Part shown: positions 34,880 through 46,312 of the stretch, in pieces
How the letters are laid out: each line of letters opens with the position of its first letter
Numbering within the stretch: position 1 is the stretch's first letter
From: Atrina japonica
Taxonomy: Eukaryota > Mollusca > Bivalvia > Pterioida > Pinnidae
Length of the DNA stretch: 64,000 bases
Direction: 5' to 3'
Assembly: GCA_030159075.1 (NCBI GenBank)
Contig: BROG01000398.1
Span: 601,723 to 665,722, forward strand
Notes under the pieces: model-generated
Seen by the model: the letters and a program-made list of their open reading frames with translations, nothing else
Database searches by the model: none
What the model was told of the DNA's origin: nothing
Program-made: the position numbers and the translations under genes

Positions 34880-35240
34880 AAAACAATCTTGGCTATTTCT
34901 AGCTCCGCCATTTTGGGATCGAGGCAACTGCAGTTACCAAGTCCCCACTGGCGGTAATCTTGGGTGCAGATCGGCACCAAAGTGACAAAACTTGTTAGAC
35001 CCATGTATCGAAGACTTATGCCATGTTTGATCCGCTATTCTTTAGAAGAGGACAATTGTACACAATGTATTTCCCATGGGGTTCTATATTTAACTACTCC
35101 CCCGCTGGCGGTCATCTGGAATAACGGATCAGCACCGTTGCAACATTTGGTCACTACCTAGTAGTAACATTTATGCCATATTTCATTTCAATCCATTCAG
35201 GTCCTTTGGAAGTTCAAATTTAAAATGGACGAAAAGTTGT
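34880..35240. repeat. Probable dispersed repeat with imperfect internal duplication
   Basis: CCCCACTGGCGGTAATCTTG with CAGATCGGCACCAAAGTGAC is loosely repeated as CCCCCGCTGGCGGTCATCTG with GGATCAGCACCGTTGCAAC about 150 bp later. No coding function recognised. Confidence 0.35.
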
Positions 35241-35609
35241 GGAAAAAGATCACATGGCGAAAACGAGCTGAAAACACGGAGAGAATATTATTCAGTGTCA
35301 TCATGTTACGTATATTGTATTACGGACTCCCTTACCATTAACTTCGACATCTGCACTTTCCACATCTCTTGAAAACTTCAGGTTGTTCAGGCCAATGTCG
35401 CCGCTAACAAACCTTACGGGAAACAAAGTTTATAACGTTTAGAGATCTAAACCACTGACTGCGAGTATTTAAAAAAAAAGTTTTAAAAAAAATAATGATT
35501 ATAATAAACTAGAGAAGACATGGAATCCCGCTTTTTGACCAGGAAGACGAAAGATCAAGATAGCATGTCATATTGTTGATTCTGATTGGTAAATATATAC
35601 CCATCATTC

Positions 35610-35675
35610 AACTTTCTACATTTAAGTAGTAATACCTCCTGCATGCGATGTTTTCTAAACAATTGGATATGCTAA
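35610..35675 (+). pseudogene. Reverse-transcriptase C-terminal scrap
   Basis: FNFLHLSSNTSCMRC resembles the NFPHLSSNIPQSPAYG block of the 16.7 kb fragment. Only about 15 residues are comparable. Confidence 0.45.
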
Positions 35676-35689
35676 ATCGACAGACCATT

Positions 35690-36730
35690 TTTTAAATATA
35701 AAAACAAATTACAAAATGGCAAGGTATTGTCGTACATGCAAGTATAAGGAGGATCGGTTGTCAACCTTGGTGTAAAACCCGTTACACAAATGAATATTCA
35801 ATTTTGCGAAGCACAATTATATGAAATTCATGATACATTTTTAATTGACTTGATAAAACTACGTACGTTGGTCTACTATGGATGATAACTTTCTTTTTAT
35901 TTCTCGGACTGTTTTTTGACTAAAATTTGAATTGTTGTAGCTTCTTGTCTTGTACAATGGATGACCCCACAATTTATGACAATTAATTCTTAGATTTTTG
36001 CATCCACATAGTTTCTCTCTCTAAACAGGTTCTTGGACAACGTCAAAAACATGGGGGAAATAACTGGTTACTCTTATTCGGGGCTATCTATCTTGATCAT
36101 GTTAACTTTTTAGTACGGAGACATCCGAATAACTATGCTTCTTACGATGTTTCTCATCTTTTTTTTTGAAATAATAGCCCACACATTAAAAGTACTTCAA
36201 TGAGGAAATAAACGTTTGCTAGGAGTTTGGACACGTTTACTTTTTTGCATGCGATCAATCTTGCAATCTACTTTTTTTCTCTAAAATTCCCTTTACAACA
36301 TAAAAGACATTCTAGCATAAAATTGTGAAAAACAAGGTTTTATGTTGTTTTAGGTCCCCGAAGAATCTTTATATACTGCAAAACGAGATATATTAGCACA
36401 CGTTTAATTATAATAGCGATTATAGACTTTTAAAATGCACTAAATAAGGTGAATGCAAAGACAAATACCCGACAGACATTAATTATATTTTATTGAACCA
36501 TAATAATTGTAAAACGAAAAAATAACACTGAACTATGCATTATTACCTTTAGTTTCAAAGAAAGTTAAGAATTACACTCGTTACAACTTTGGCATTATGT
36601 TTATAATATTTACAAATGATTTTACCAACAAAATCTGTATTATGTAATACAGCGTCTTTACACCTAGTTTAAGTTTCAGGTTGCTTTGTTTAGTGGTGTT
36701 TTACCCACAATCTAAAACATATTTTGAGAC
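35690..36730. other. No recognisable feature
   Basis: AT-rich sequence. A short piece near 36575-36612 resembles the end of dispersed repeat D (GGCATTATGTTTATAATATT). Confidence 0.45.
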
Positions 36731-37654
36731 AAGAGATCGAATGGGCCTTAACAGCCACCTGAGTAATAAGTGAGATTTGGTCTCTTATAGTGTCCTGTAC
36801 TGGTCCACTCTCATTTGCAAGCATTATATTACTTCCCACGGGAAAGGTTTCTGCAGAATATGGTTAAAATATAATAATCGACTCTTCAGATGTAAATCAG
36901 ACGCTCCATGGAACCTAACCAAAATCGCGCGTCCAGACTTTAAGCAAAAAACCTAAAAATGAAACTTCTTAACTTTATTTCCACTCTGTACCTTTTCTAT
37001 CTACATGTATTATTTAGTTTTCAATATAATGGCAAAACATGAAATAACTCCCATAAGTGTTGACCTGATAATTTTCCATTTTTGTAGATGTTTAATGTTT
37101 AACATTTTTGCTTTCTCTATTATATTTTTCAATAGTCAAAACAATGAAAAATCAATTTTAAAAGGGGAAAAAACCCATAAGCGTCAACCCCACAAATTCC
37201 CTTCCAATGATTTTTTTATCTTCGTGTGCCGTACAATTTAGCTTCTTTCACACTCTCTCTTTATCCATTATTCTTTCTAAAATGACCAAAGGGAAACTAA
37301 CCTTGTGTTCACGTGATAATTATGACCATGTTGATATTTTTGTAGATCATTGCTTGACGAACACAATTGCTTCTTTCACTTTCTCTATATCCTATACTAA
37401 CGGAAAAAGTAACCTAAAGTATTTTTATAATGAGCACCGCTCAATATATTACTTGATGTTACCACTGAACGGACCTCCACACTGTTGTGGAGTCAATGCC
37501 GCATTTGCTTCTTGAAAGTGGGTCGTTTACATGCTTTTGTCATCCAGCATTTTCCTGTGCCAGTTGTTGTCAGCTTTTCAACTGTGGAGCCATTCTTATG
37601 AAAACTGCTGTACAGAACAGCAGTTGTTTTCTGTTTGAAGTGATGAAAACAGAT

Positions 37655-38485
37655 GCCCAGGCTGAGTGAAAATGAGTGCCTTCGTGTAATTGAAACGATC
37701 CAAGCTGGTAAGTTGCATTGCGTTTTTGCTAAGCAATTTTAACAATTTGGTAATGTCAGAGGCCGATTGCTTTGCAGGTAGTTAACGTGTGACGTCACGA
37801 CAACCATATTTGACTTATGCAGCTCCGAAACCGCTTCTAAACGGAAAATCCGACAGCCTGGACTATACCTGGATTGCATGCCATCAGTCCCACAACGTGT
37901 AGCACCTTTAGCTTTATGTAGAAGACATTTGCTGAGACTGGGCGGCTTAACTGTTCACAAATAAGTCCAGGTTTCACTTAAATGGCAGCCAAAACCGTTC
38001 ACGAGTCTACAGTTGCATTGGAAACATTTCAATGAAGTTTGTGTTGTGGAGTATCTGGCAGAGGCAGTGTCATGGTTTGTGGTTGTCGATGGCGATTTGA
38101 ACGTCATATGGAACCGTGACTGAATAATCCAGGCATATGTCAACCCTATTTGTGCAAGGAGAAACGTAATATCATGCTCCAGCAAGACAATGCTAGACTT
38201 CAAGGTGGTAATGGATTTTCTAGCTCAGCACACCGTTGTGTTGCCATTGCCTGCAATCTCAACTGATCTTGCACCAACTAAGTACGTCTGGATTGAGATG
38301 AAACATTGTTTACCTTCGCTGCCTAACCAGGTTAGCAGTGTTGGGTCAGACATTTGTCCAGTCCGGATCTGGAAAGATATTCCCAAGGTATCGTTCAACA
38401 ATTTAGTATGGTCTATAAGGTGATAAGCAAATGGTGGCAAGCATGCAATGATGCAAACAGTGGTCATATGCACTATTAACTTATG
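37655..38485 (+). pseudogene. Tc1-like transposase fossil
   Basis: Scattered across frames: PRLSENECLRVIETIQAG (37657 on), QFGNVRG, LRNRF-stop-TENPTAWTIPGL, GRGSVMVCG, GDLNVIWNRD, MLQQDNARLQ and finally ISKWWQACNDANSGHMHY (about 38420-38473). The order and motifs (SENE, GSVMVWGG-like, LQQDNAR-like, ending GGHTRY-like) are those of Tc1/mariner transposases. The catalytic DDE region is recognisable only at QDNAR. Many stops and frameshifts. Terminal inverted repeats were not identified. It sits between blocks of the 156-bp units, so it inserted into the composite repeat. Confidence 0.8.
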
Positions 38486-38639
38486 AACTGGTTTTTGACC
38501 CATTCGTGTTTTTCCTCCCCAATACCAAAGAAATGAATGATGCTATAGCATTTTAAATGAAATGCACAACTCCCTAATAAGAAATTTTATCTGACCGTTT
38601 AATCATGTGAAATTATGTTTTAACAGCATGATCGCCCTA

Positions 38640-39570
38640 CACAGTTACTTTTTCTCCGCTAATATATTTTAATTTTCAAGATAATGGCCAAAACATGAAA
38701 AACCCACTCTAAAATGCGAAAATAACCCGTATAAGCCATTACCTGACAATTTCAACCAAAATAAATATATGGTAGATCTTTACACGCCAATTGCATGCTA
38801 GTTACTTTTCCGTTACTATATTTTTACTTTTTAATAGCCAAACATAAAAACCACTCTGAAAAATCGGAAATAAGCCTTAACCTGAAAATTTCCACCAAAA
38901 AAAATATCATTTGGTATATATTTGCAACCCATTTGCATGCTAAACCCATTGCTTTTTCAGGTTTTCTCTCTATCCATTTTACATTTCAAGATAATCACAA
39001 AAATATCCATGAACCCAGTTAAAAGGGGAAATAACTGCCATACGCATCGGCCTTACTACCCCCCTCCCCCCAATTGAAATTTTTGTAGATATTTGCGAGT
39101 CAAACATTTTGCCTTTCACTTTCTCTCTAACTATCAAACTTTTCAATAGTCGAAAGTCAAAAACATGAAAAATCCACATAAAAGGGGAAATAACTCCCAT
39201 TAGCGTCGAACTTAACATGCTAAACATTTTGCTTCTTTCACTTTCTATCCATTATACTTTTCAATAGCCAAAACGGTAAAAAAAAATTATCTTAAAAGGG
39301 GAAATAACTCCAATAAGTGTTAGCCTGACAATTTCCGCACTGCTGACTTTTTGGAAATCATAATGTGCAAAATATTTTTGCTTCGATCACTTTCTCAATA
39401 TCTAATCATATACTTTTCAAGATAACAGCCAAAAACATGAAAAAATCACTTAAAAGTGGAAATAATGACCATAAGAGTCGGTCTGACAATTTTTCTCCCA
39501 TTGACATTTTGGTAGATATCTGCATGCCAAACATTTTTGCTGCTTTAACTTTCTCTATACTTTTATACTC
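38640..39570. repeat. ~156-bp tandem array, ~6 units
   Basis: TTTCAAGATAATGGCCAAAA-type starts lie at about 38670, 38828, 38983, 39139, 39257 and 39415; most spacings are 155-158 bp and one is 118. Each unit continues AACATGAAAAA, AAAGGGGAAATAACTCCCAT, CCTGACAATTTCCACC, GTAGATATTTGCATGC and CTTCTTTCACTTTCTCTAT. Diverged units also lie at 36990-37470. Confidence 0.85.
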
Positions 39571-39720
39571 ATAGGCGTCGGAAGCAAATTGATGGGGGGG
39601 GGCTAAACCAACTTAAAACACACACACACGCCAGAAACGTCTGGGGGCTTAGCTCCAATTTTCAACACCTATGTCTATCTTTACAAAAAAAAGCCCCCCC
39701 CCCGGGTTCCGACGCCTATG
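39570..39720. mobile_element. Small inverted-repeat element, ~150 bp
   Basis: CATAGGCGTCGGAAGC and a G-run at the left, and a C-run with GGGTTCCGACGCCTATG at the right, are inverse. The interior is short with an ACACAC run. It lies inside the composite repeat, after the 156-bp array. Confidence 0.8.
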
Positions 39721-41294
39721 CTACTTTTAAAGTTGACAGCCAAATCATGAACTAGTGGCTCGTTTATTGACAGATTTCCTTTTCATTCGCAAACTCTGTA
39801 AAATTTGAATGTCATCTGATCATTGGTTTATGAGAAGATTTTTGAAGATGTACCAAGTTTTGATTTCTTTTAGAACCTCTATGGGTCCTAGCCCTTTTTC
39901 ATTTGCAAATTATATGCAGCCTCACATGGAGATACTTCATGCCAAGTTTGGCAAGAATTGGTCAATCGGTTCTCGAGATGAATTTGAAAATGTCTAAATG
40001 TTAGGGACACTGCAGACCACACTACAAATGACAGAAAAACAATCTTAATAGTTCACCCTAAGCCTTTGGCTCAGATGACCAAAACATTAACTAAAACGAG
40101 GAATTAACCCCCTTAAGCTTTAACCTGACAATTTCCATCAAAATATATTTTGAAAACGATCACTTTAAGGCAATGGGCCCCCAATTTTAATAAAATATGA
40201 TATTTGCCGACTTATTCTTTTGATTTTAAAACCATGGGAGTCATGTTTGGTCCTAGCCTCTTTTCATCTTAACACATTGATATACTGACTGTAAAGTTTA
40301 CTTCAAAGTGGCCAATGGTTCTAGAGTAGGTGTATAAAATTTGACCAAAAAGAATATATTTTGTTTATTTCGGTGCCTGTGACCTTTAATCCGATGACCT
40401 AGGATATTTGGTAAAATGACCCTTTTATCTTTGTATTAAAAAACAATCTGTGTCAAGTTATTAAGCCATTTATATAAAACTTTACCCAATGTTATTGAAT
40501 CACCACCCAGTGGCCGATTTATGAGCGAATTTTGTTTTCATTCATAAACATTGTAGATACTGACTTAACAATCAAGCGTACAAAGTTTGAAAGTCATCTT
40601 ATCATTGGTTCATGAGAAAACTTTTAAAGATGGACCAAGTTTTGGTCCTTTTAACACCTACAGCCCCTAGTAGACCGAGGCCCTTTTCATCCACAAACTT
40701 TATATGGTTTCCCATGGAGATACTTCCTGCAAACTTTGGCTCAAATTGGTCAACTGGTTTTTGAGAAGTTGAAAATGTCAACAACTCATCATGCATGTCA
40801 CAAACGACTGCCTTTGGCCTTTGGCTCAGGTGACATAATAAAAATTGATAACGGCCAAAACATGAAAAATTAGTTTTAAACTGACAATCTGTGGATGTTT
40901 TCATGTTGACATATTTCTATCTATACTAGCTGCCAAGGTAATCCATATATACCTTGTGACGTGGAGTCTCATGAACCCTTTCTTGACCTGGATAAACTTG
41001 AAGAAATAAAGCAGAAGGACATTTCAGTCATGACTAATTTGGATACTGATAATTTTTGTTTTTTACAATTTTTATCTATTTTGATTCCAGTCCAGATGAC
41101 TTTATAAATTACCAAATTAACATTCTCATGCCCAACTTTCATTTAATCATTTTGACTTAAGTTGTTTGTGAAACTTCTGGTTCAAGCTAAGTAGGAAACA
41201 TATTAATTTTTCATCATTTACAAAAGAAATCTTGTATAACAACAACAATTTTTAATATTTCTGAAGTTGTCTTCAAATTTTTTTTTTTTTTTTA

Positions 41295-41546
41295 TTATTT
41301 TAATGGTGTTTTACACCACACTCAACAATTTTACCGTTATATGGTGGCGGCCAGTTTTAATGGAGGAGGAGAGAACAGGGTTACATTGTACCTGGGAAAA
41401 GACCACCAGCCTTCTGCAAGTAAACTGGCAAACATTCTCTCAGAATCAGCTTAGGTTACGACAGGCCTCAAACCTGCCCTGACCAGAGGTGAGAGAGGTC
41501 ATGATTCAAAGCGCAATGCTCAAACCACTCGGCCATGAAAGCCCCA
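41295..41546 (-). mobile_element. tRNA-derived SINE, family S2 (complete minus-strand copy)
   Basis: On the minus strand the head is TGGCCGAGTGGTTTGAGC (A box of Leu/Ser type) followed by ATTGCGCTTTGAATCATGAC. The body then passes through AACTGGCCGCCACCATATAA to GTGTGGTGTAAAACACC. It is preceded on the plus strand by a T-run (41277-41292), the complement of its A-rich tail. This is the most complete S2 copy. Confidence 0.87.
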
Positions 41547-41759
41547 GTTTTCTTCAAATGAACAAAAATATCCATCATCATTTACAAATGTATGCCCACA
41601 CTATGCAGTGCAGCAGAATTTTTGTGTGTTGGTTGAACTTGAGTATCCAGTAAATTTGGCAACTTCAAGTTTGTATTAACTCCTTACACAATTACCATCA
41701 ACTACAGAAATGCACTAACAAATATAAAATGAAGTGTCATGAAACATATGTACCCTAAA

Positions 41760-43100
41760 AACATTCATACCATCAAAGCATCACAACGCGATGAAATAAC
41801 ATCTATTTTGTCATGTTACAACACGATGAACATCAATCTCACATAACCTGTACATCTATTTTACCAGTCTCACAGCAGCATAGAATAACATCAATTTCTT
41901 CATTGTCACAGCACCAGGAAAAAAAAATATACTATGATAGTGTCACAGCACCATACAAATTAACATCTATATAGTGTCACAGCACCATACAAATTAACAT
42001 CTACATAGTGTCACAGCATCATACAAATTAACATCTATATAGTGTCACAGCATCATACAAATTAACATTTATATAGTGTCACAGCATCATACAAATTAAC
42101 ATCTACATAGTGTCACAGCATCATACAAATTAACATTTATATAGTGTCACAGCATCATACAAATTAACATCTATATAGTGTCACAGCACCATACAAATTA
42201 ACATCTATATAGTGTCACAGCACCATACAAATTAACATCTATATAGTGTCACAGCACCATACAAATTAACATCTATATAGTGTCACAGCACCATACAAAT
42301 TAACATCTACATAGTGTCACAGCATCATACAAATTAACATTTATATAGTGTCACAGCATCATACAAATTAACATCTACATAGTGTCACAGCACCATACAA
42401 ATTAACATTTATATAGTGTCACAGCACCATACAAATTAACATTTATATAGTGTCACAGCACCATACAAATTAACATCTATATAGTGTCACAGCACCATAC
42501 AAATTAACATCTATATAGTGTCACAGCACCATACAAATTAACATCTATATAGTGTCACAGCACCATACAAATTAACATCTATATAGTGTCACAGCATCAT
42601 ACAAATTAACATCTACATAGTGTCACAGCATCATACAAATTAACATTTATATAGTGTCACAGCATCATACAAATTAACATCTACATAGTGTCACAGCATC
42701 ATACAAATTAACATTTATATAGTGTCACAGCATCATACAAATTAACATCTATATAGTGTCACAGCACCATACAAATTAACATTTATATAGTGTCACAGCA
42801 CCATACAAATTAACATTTATATAGTGTCACAGCATCATACAAATTAACATTTATATAGTGTCACAGCACCATACAAATTAACATCTACATAGTGTCACAG
42901 CATCATACAAATTAACATCTATATAGTGTCACAGCATCATACAAATTAACATCTATATAGTGTCACAGCATCATACAAATTAACATTTATATAGTGTCAC
43001 AGCATCATACAAATTAACATTTATATAGTGTCACAGCACCATACAAATTAACATTTATATAGTGTCACAGCATCATACAAATTAATATCTATGTAATGTC
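41760..43100. repeat. 34-bp tandem array, ~34 good copies
   Basis: AGTGTCACAGCACCATACAA followed by ATTAACATCTATAT repeats with a strict 34-bp period from about 41937 to 43090 (for example starts at 41941 and 41975). Degenerate units lead in from 41760. Only a few positions vary (CACC/CATC, TCTA/TTTA). The array lies about 3 kb beyond the stop codon of the minus-strand NHL gene. Confidence 0.97.
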
Positions 43101-43203
43101 GCAGCATCATAAAAAATCTATACTACCAGTGTCAAAACAAATCTATACTACCAGTGTCAAAACACCATGAAATAACATCATGTCCGTAGAGTGTGAAACA
43201 AAA

Positions 43204-43391
43204 TACAGTGGAATCACGTTATCCTGAAACTCAAGGGCCGCCCCTTTTAGTTCGAGATATCCGGAGTTCGAGATAACAGATAATTTTAATTGATAAATTA
43301 TTCTACCAATAAAAATTGGGACTGGTCTTTCCATTTTAACATATCCAAAATTTCGACTCATCCGATTTCGACATAACGAGATTCCACTGTA
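43204..43391. mobile_element. MITE with TA target duplication, ~184 bp
   Basis: CAGTGGAATCACGTTAT at 43206 and ATAACGAGATTCCACTG ending at 43389 are inverse with one mismatch, each flanked by TA. Interior non-coding, with a second weak inversion (TTCGAGATATCC, TTCGAGATAAC). TA duplication and end length fit a Tc1/mariner-type MITE. Confidence 0.85.
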
Positions 43392-43399
43392 GATGAAAT

Positions 43400-44690
43400 G
43401 AAACAAATTGAAGGTAACTAAACAAAAATACATATATTTATACATACATACCATTGGCAGATCCAAAAGGGGCTAGGGAGGTGGCAACTCCCACCTCCCT
43501 TGAATTTGGAAATCTTTTTATCAAAAGATTTCATTAGACACAAAATTTTTCTTCAGATGAAATTAAAACAGTTTTATGTTTGCTAAAGCTCAATTCATTG
43601 TGGAGATTTATTTAAGTTTGTTAATTTGACAGTTTGAGACAAAACAGTTCCCAAATTGATGCCTGGAAGTTGGGTTATGGCCCCTCAGAACTTGTAAAAT
43701 TGATTATTTCTTGGGAGCATATCCTGGTGATTTCATCTATTGAAGTTTGAAAATGCCAAAAAGTGGACCAGGGTGTATACTCCCATATTCCCTGGCATTT
43801 GGCCACTATCCACTGTTGAATTTTAGTGCCTGGAAGCTACAATTGGGTCTCTCAATGCTTGCAAAATTTAAAAACTTCCCAAAAACTGAGTTCTAGATTG
43901 CCTGGAAGCTAGAATATGTGTCACAGGGTGTTTAAGATATCAAAAATGTAGCAGTGAAGCATAGCCACAGGTGTATGTGTGTGTGTGTTCGGGGGGGGGG
44001 TGTCAGGTCAGAATTTAGAGTCTGGTAGCTATGAAATGCTTCTTTGGAAGCATGAATCCTGACCTTTCCACAGATTCTTGCCTTACAATTTAACCACCAA
44101 ATTCAAAATTTGTTTGCAGTGGCATATCTACCTTTCAAATTTGGTTTAATTCTATCAAAGGCTTTAGGAGAACATTTCAGAGTACCTTAATCAATGAAAA
44201 ATGTATAGACATAGTATGACTCAAAATCCAAACTTTTTTCACAATTGAACACTGATTGTTTTAATGTTTAAAACAATTTTCCACTTAAGTTCAAACTGTA
44301 GGTCACATGAGTTGACCTCAGGTCAAATTAAATTGTTATCATCTTAGATAAGAATTCAATGAAGCCTTATTTCACATATTTAGACCTCAAACTACAGTGA
44401 AATATTCATATTTATGACAAAATATATTAAATATTTCCATAAATACATGTATATTATACATTGATCGACACTATGCCCTTTAGTAGAATATATGACAACA
44501 GATGAAGACAGAGTAATGGCTAACAGTTCTGTGGCCTGAAGTGACCTAAAATATTAACAACTAAATATCAGAATATCAAAGCAAAATAATATTGTCAAAA
44601 AAACAAAAAACAAAAACAAAAACAAAAAACCAAAAAATAAAACGATAAAAAATTACTATAACTCTATTATCAAATTACATTTCACAAGAA
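43400..44690. other. Unassigned sequence between arrays
   Basis: Contains a GT/G-rich stretch (43975-44000) and an A-rich (CAAAA)n run (44598-44640). A TTTATT at 43606 would be an AATAAA on the minus strand, but it is 2.5 kb beyond the NHL stop and its use is unknown. Confidence 0.4.
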
Positions 44691-44695
44691 CATAA

Positions 44696-46130
44696 GTGCC
44701 ACAGCACCATCAAATATCTAAAGGGAAGGTGGCACAGCACCATTGTAAGTGTCACAGCATCATTGTAAGTGTCACAGCATCATTGTAAATGTCAATGTAC
44801 CAGTTTAAAGTGTCACAACTCCATCAAATATCTAAACATTCAGTTTCACAGCACCATTCTAGTGTCACAGCACCATAGTAAGTGTCAAAGCACCATTGTA
44901 AAGTCTCACAGCACCATTATATATCTATGTCATCAGTGTCACAACACCATTGAAAAGTCTAACAGCACCATAAAATATCAATACAAGCAGTGCAACATCA
45001 CAGTATATGCATCTATGCCATCAGTGTCAAAGCACCGTTGAAAAGTTATGCAGTATAGATATGCATCAACACCTACCATTGTAAAGTGTCAAATTACCAA
45101 TATGCATCTACACCATCAGTGTGTAGAATCAAAGCATCACACAACCATCAGATGTCTAGAATCAAAGCATCACATAACCATCAGATGTCTAGAATCAAAG
45201 TGTCATACAACCATCAGATGTCTAGAATCCAAGTGTCACACACAATCAGATGTGTAGAATCAAAGCATCTCACAACCATCAGATGTATAGAATCAAAGCA
45301 TCACATAACCATCAGATGTCTAGAATCAAAGCGTCATACAACCATCTGATGTCTAGAATCAAAGTGTCATTCAACCATCAGATGTCTAAAATCCAAGTGT
45401 CACACAACCATCAGATGTCTAGAACCAAAGTGTCATACAACCATCAGATGTCTAGAACCAAAGTGTCATACAACCATCAGATGTCTAGAACCAAAGTGTC
45501 ACACAACCATCAGATGTCTAGAATCAAAGTGTCACATAACCATCAGATGTCTAGAATCAAAGCATCACATAACCATCAGATGTATAGAATCAAAGCATCA
45601 CACAACCATCAGATGTCTAGAATCAAAGCATCACACAACCATCAGATGTCTAGAATCAAAGCATCACATAACCATCAGATGTCTAGAATCAAAGCGTCAT
45701 ACAACCATCTGATGTCTAGAATCAAAGTGTCATACAACCATCAGATGTCTAAGATCCAAGTGTCACTAGAACCAAAGTGTCATACAACCATCAGATGTCT
45801 AGAACCAAAGTGTCACACAACCATCAGATGTCTAGAATCAAAGTGTCACATAACCATCAGATGTCTAGAATCAAAGTGTCACATAACCATCAGATGTATA
45901 GAATCAAAGCATCACATAACCATCAGATGTCTAGAATCCAAGTGTCACACAACAATCAGATGTCTAGAATCAAAGTGTCATACAACCATCAGATGTCTAG
46001 AATCAAAGTGTCATACAACCATCAGATGTCTAGAACCAAAGCCTCACACAACCATCAGATATGTAGAATCAAAGTGTCATACAATTATCAAGTGTCTACT
46101 TTCTGAATCAAAGTGTCATCAGATGTCTAC
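44696..46130. repeat. 33-bp tandem array, ~31 copies, with degenerate lead-in
   Basis: ACCATCAGATGTCTAGAATC followed by AAAGTGTCACACA repeats every 33 bp from about 45115 to 46125. The lead-in 44696-45114 has looser GTGTCACAGCACCATTGTAA units, resembling the 34-bp array. Because 33 bp is 11 codons and the unit lacks stops, it produces open frames up to 312 codons (MSRIKVSHNHQ-type). It ends about 40 bp from the NHL gene stop codon. Confidence 0.96.
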
Positions 46131-46165
46131 CCTATTACTTATATCGAACTTTGTCAATTACTGTG

Positions 46166-46312
46166 TTACCCTAATTTGTAAACTTTAATTTGATGTGAAA
46201 TAAAATTGGTAATATACAGATATCCATCATTGGTCATATGAATGTCTGATGGTCTCATGATTGGCTCACTGAACTGGACACAACACAAGTAAATGCCATT
46301 GGGATCAAAAAT
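46166..46312 (-). CDS. NHL gene terminal exon
   Basis: Acceptor TATTTTTCAG|ATTTT. It encodes IFDPNGIYLCCVQFSEPIMR, PSDIHMTNDGYLYITNF and ISHQIKVYKLG, then TAA at 46166-46168. The last strand would close the propeller. The 33-bp array begins about 40 bp downstream. Confidence 0.9.
   Translation of the reverse strand: MFDPNGIYLCCVQFSEPIMRPSDIHMTNDGYLYITNFISHQIKVYKLG

Larger units (their letters stand above)
36735..40845. mobile_element. Composite dispersed repeat, ~4.1 kb, with nested insertions
   Basis: The left end GAATGGGCCTTAACAGCCAC-CTGAG and the right end CTTTGGCTCAGGTGAC are inverse around CACCTGAG/CTCAGGTG. Between them lie 156-bp units (36990-37470 and 38640-39570) and a ~750-bp tail (40090-40840; GTCATGTTTGGTCCTAGCCT, AAAGTTTGAAAGTCATCTTA, TGGACCAAGTTTTGGTCC). 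The same order and tail occur at 50281-51597, and both ends occur with little between at 52905-53195. This defines one non-autonomous family with variable internal repeat number. A Tc1 fossil and a small inverted repeat are nested in this copy. Confidence 0.65.

Noticed and set aside
41937..43095. Regularly spaced repeats that might suggest a CRISPR array
   Set aside because: Units are contiguous with no unique spacers, in a eukaryotic context. The same holds for the 33-, 35-, 43- and 59-bp arrays.
45250..46188. 312-codon open frame
   Set aside because: It is entirely the 33-bp array read in a stop-free frame; 11-residue repeats with no start context or neighbours.
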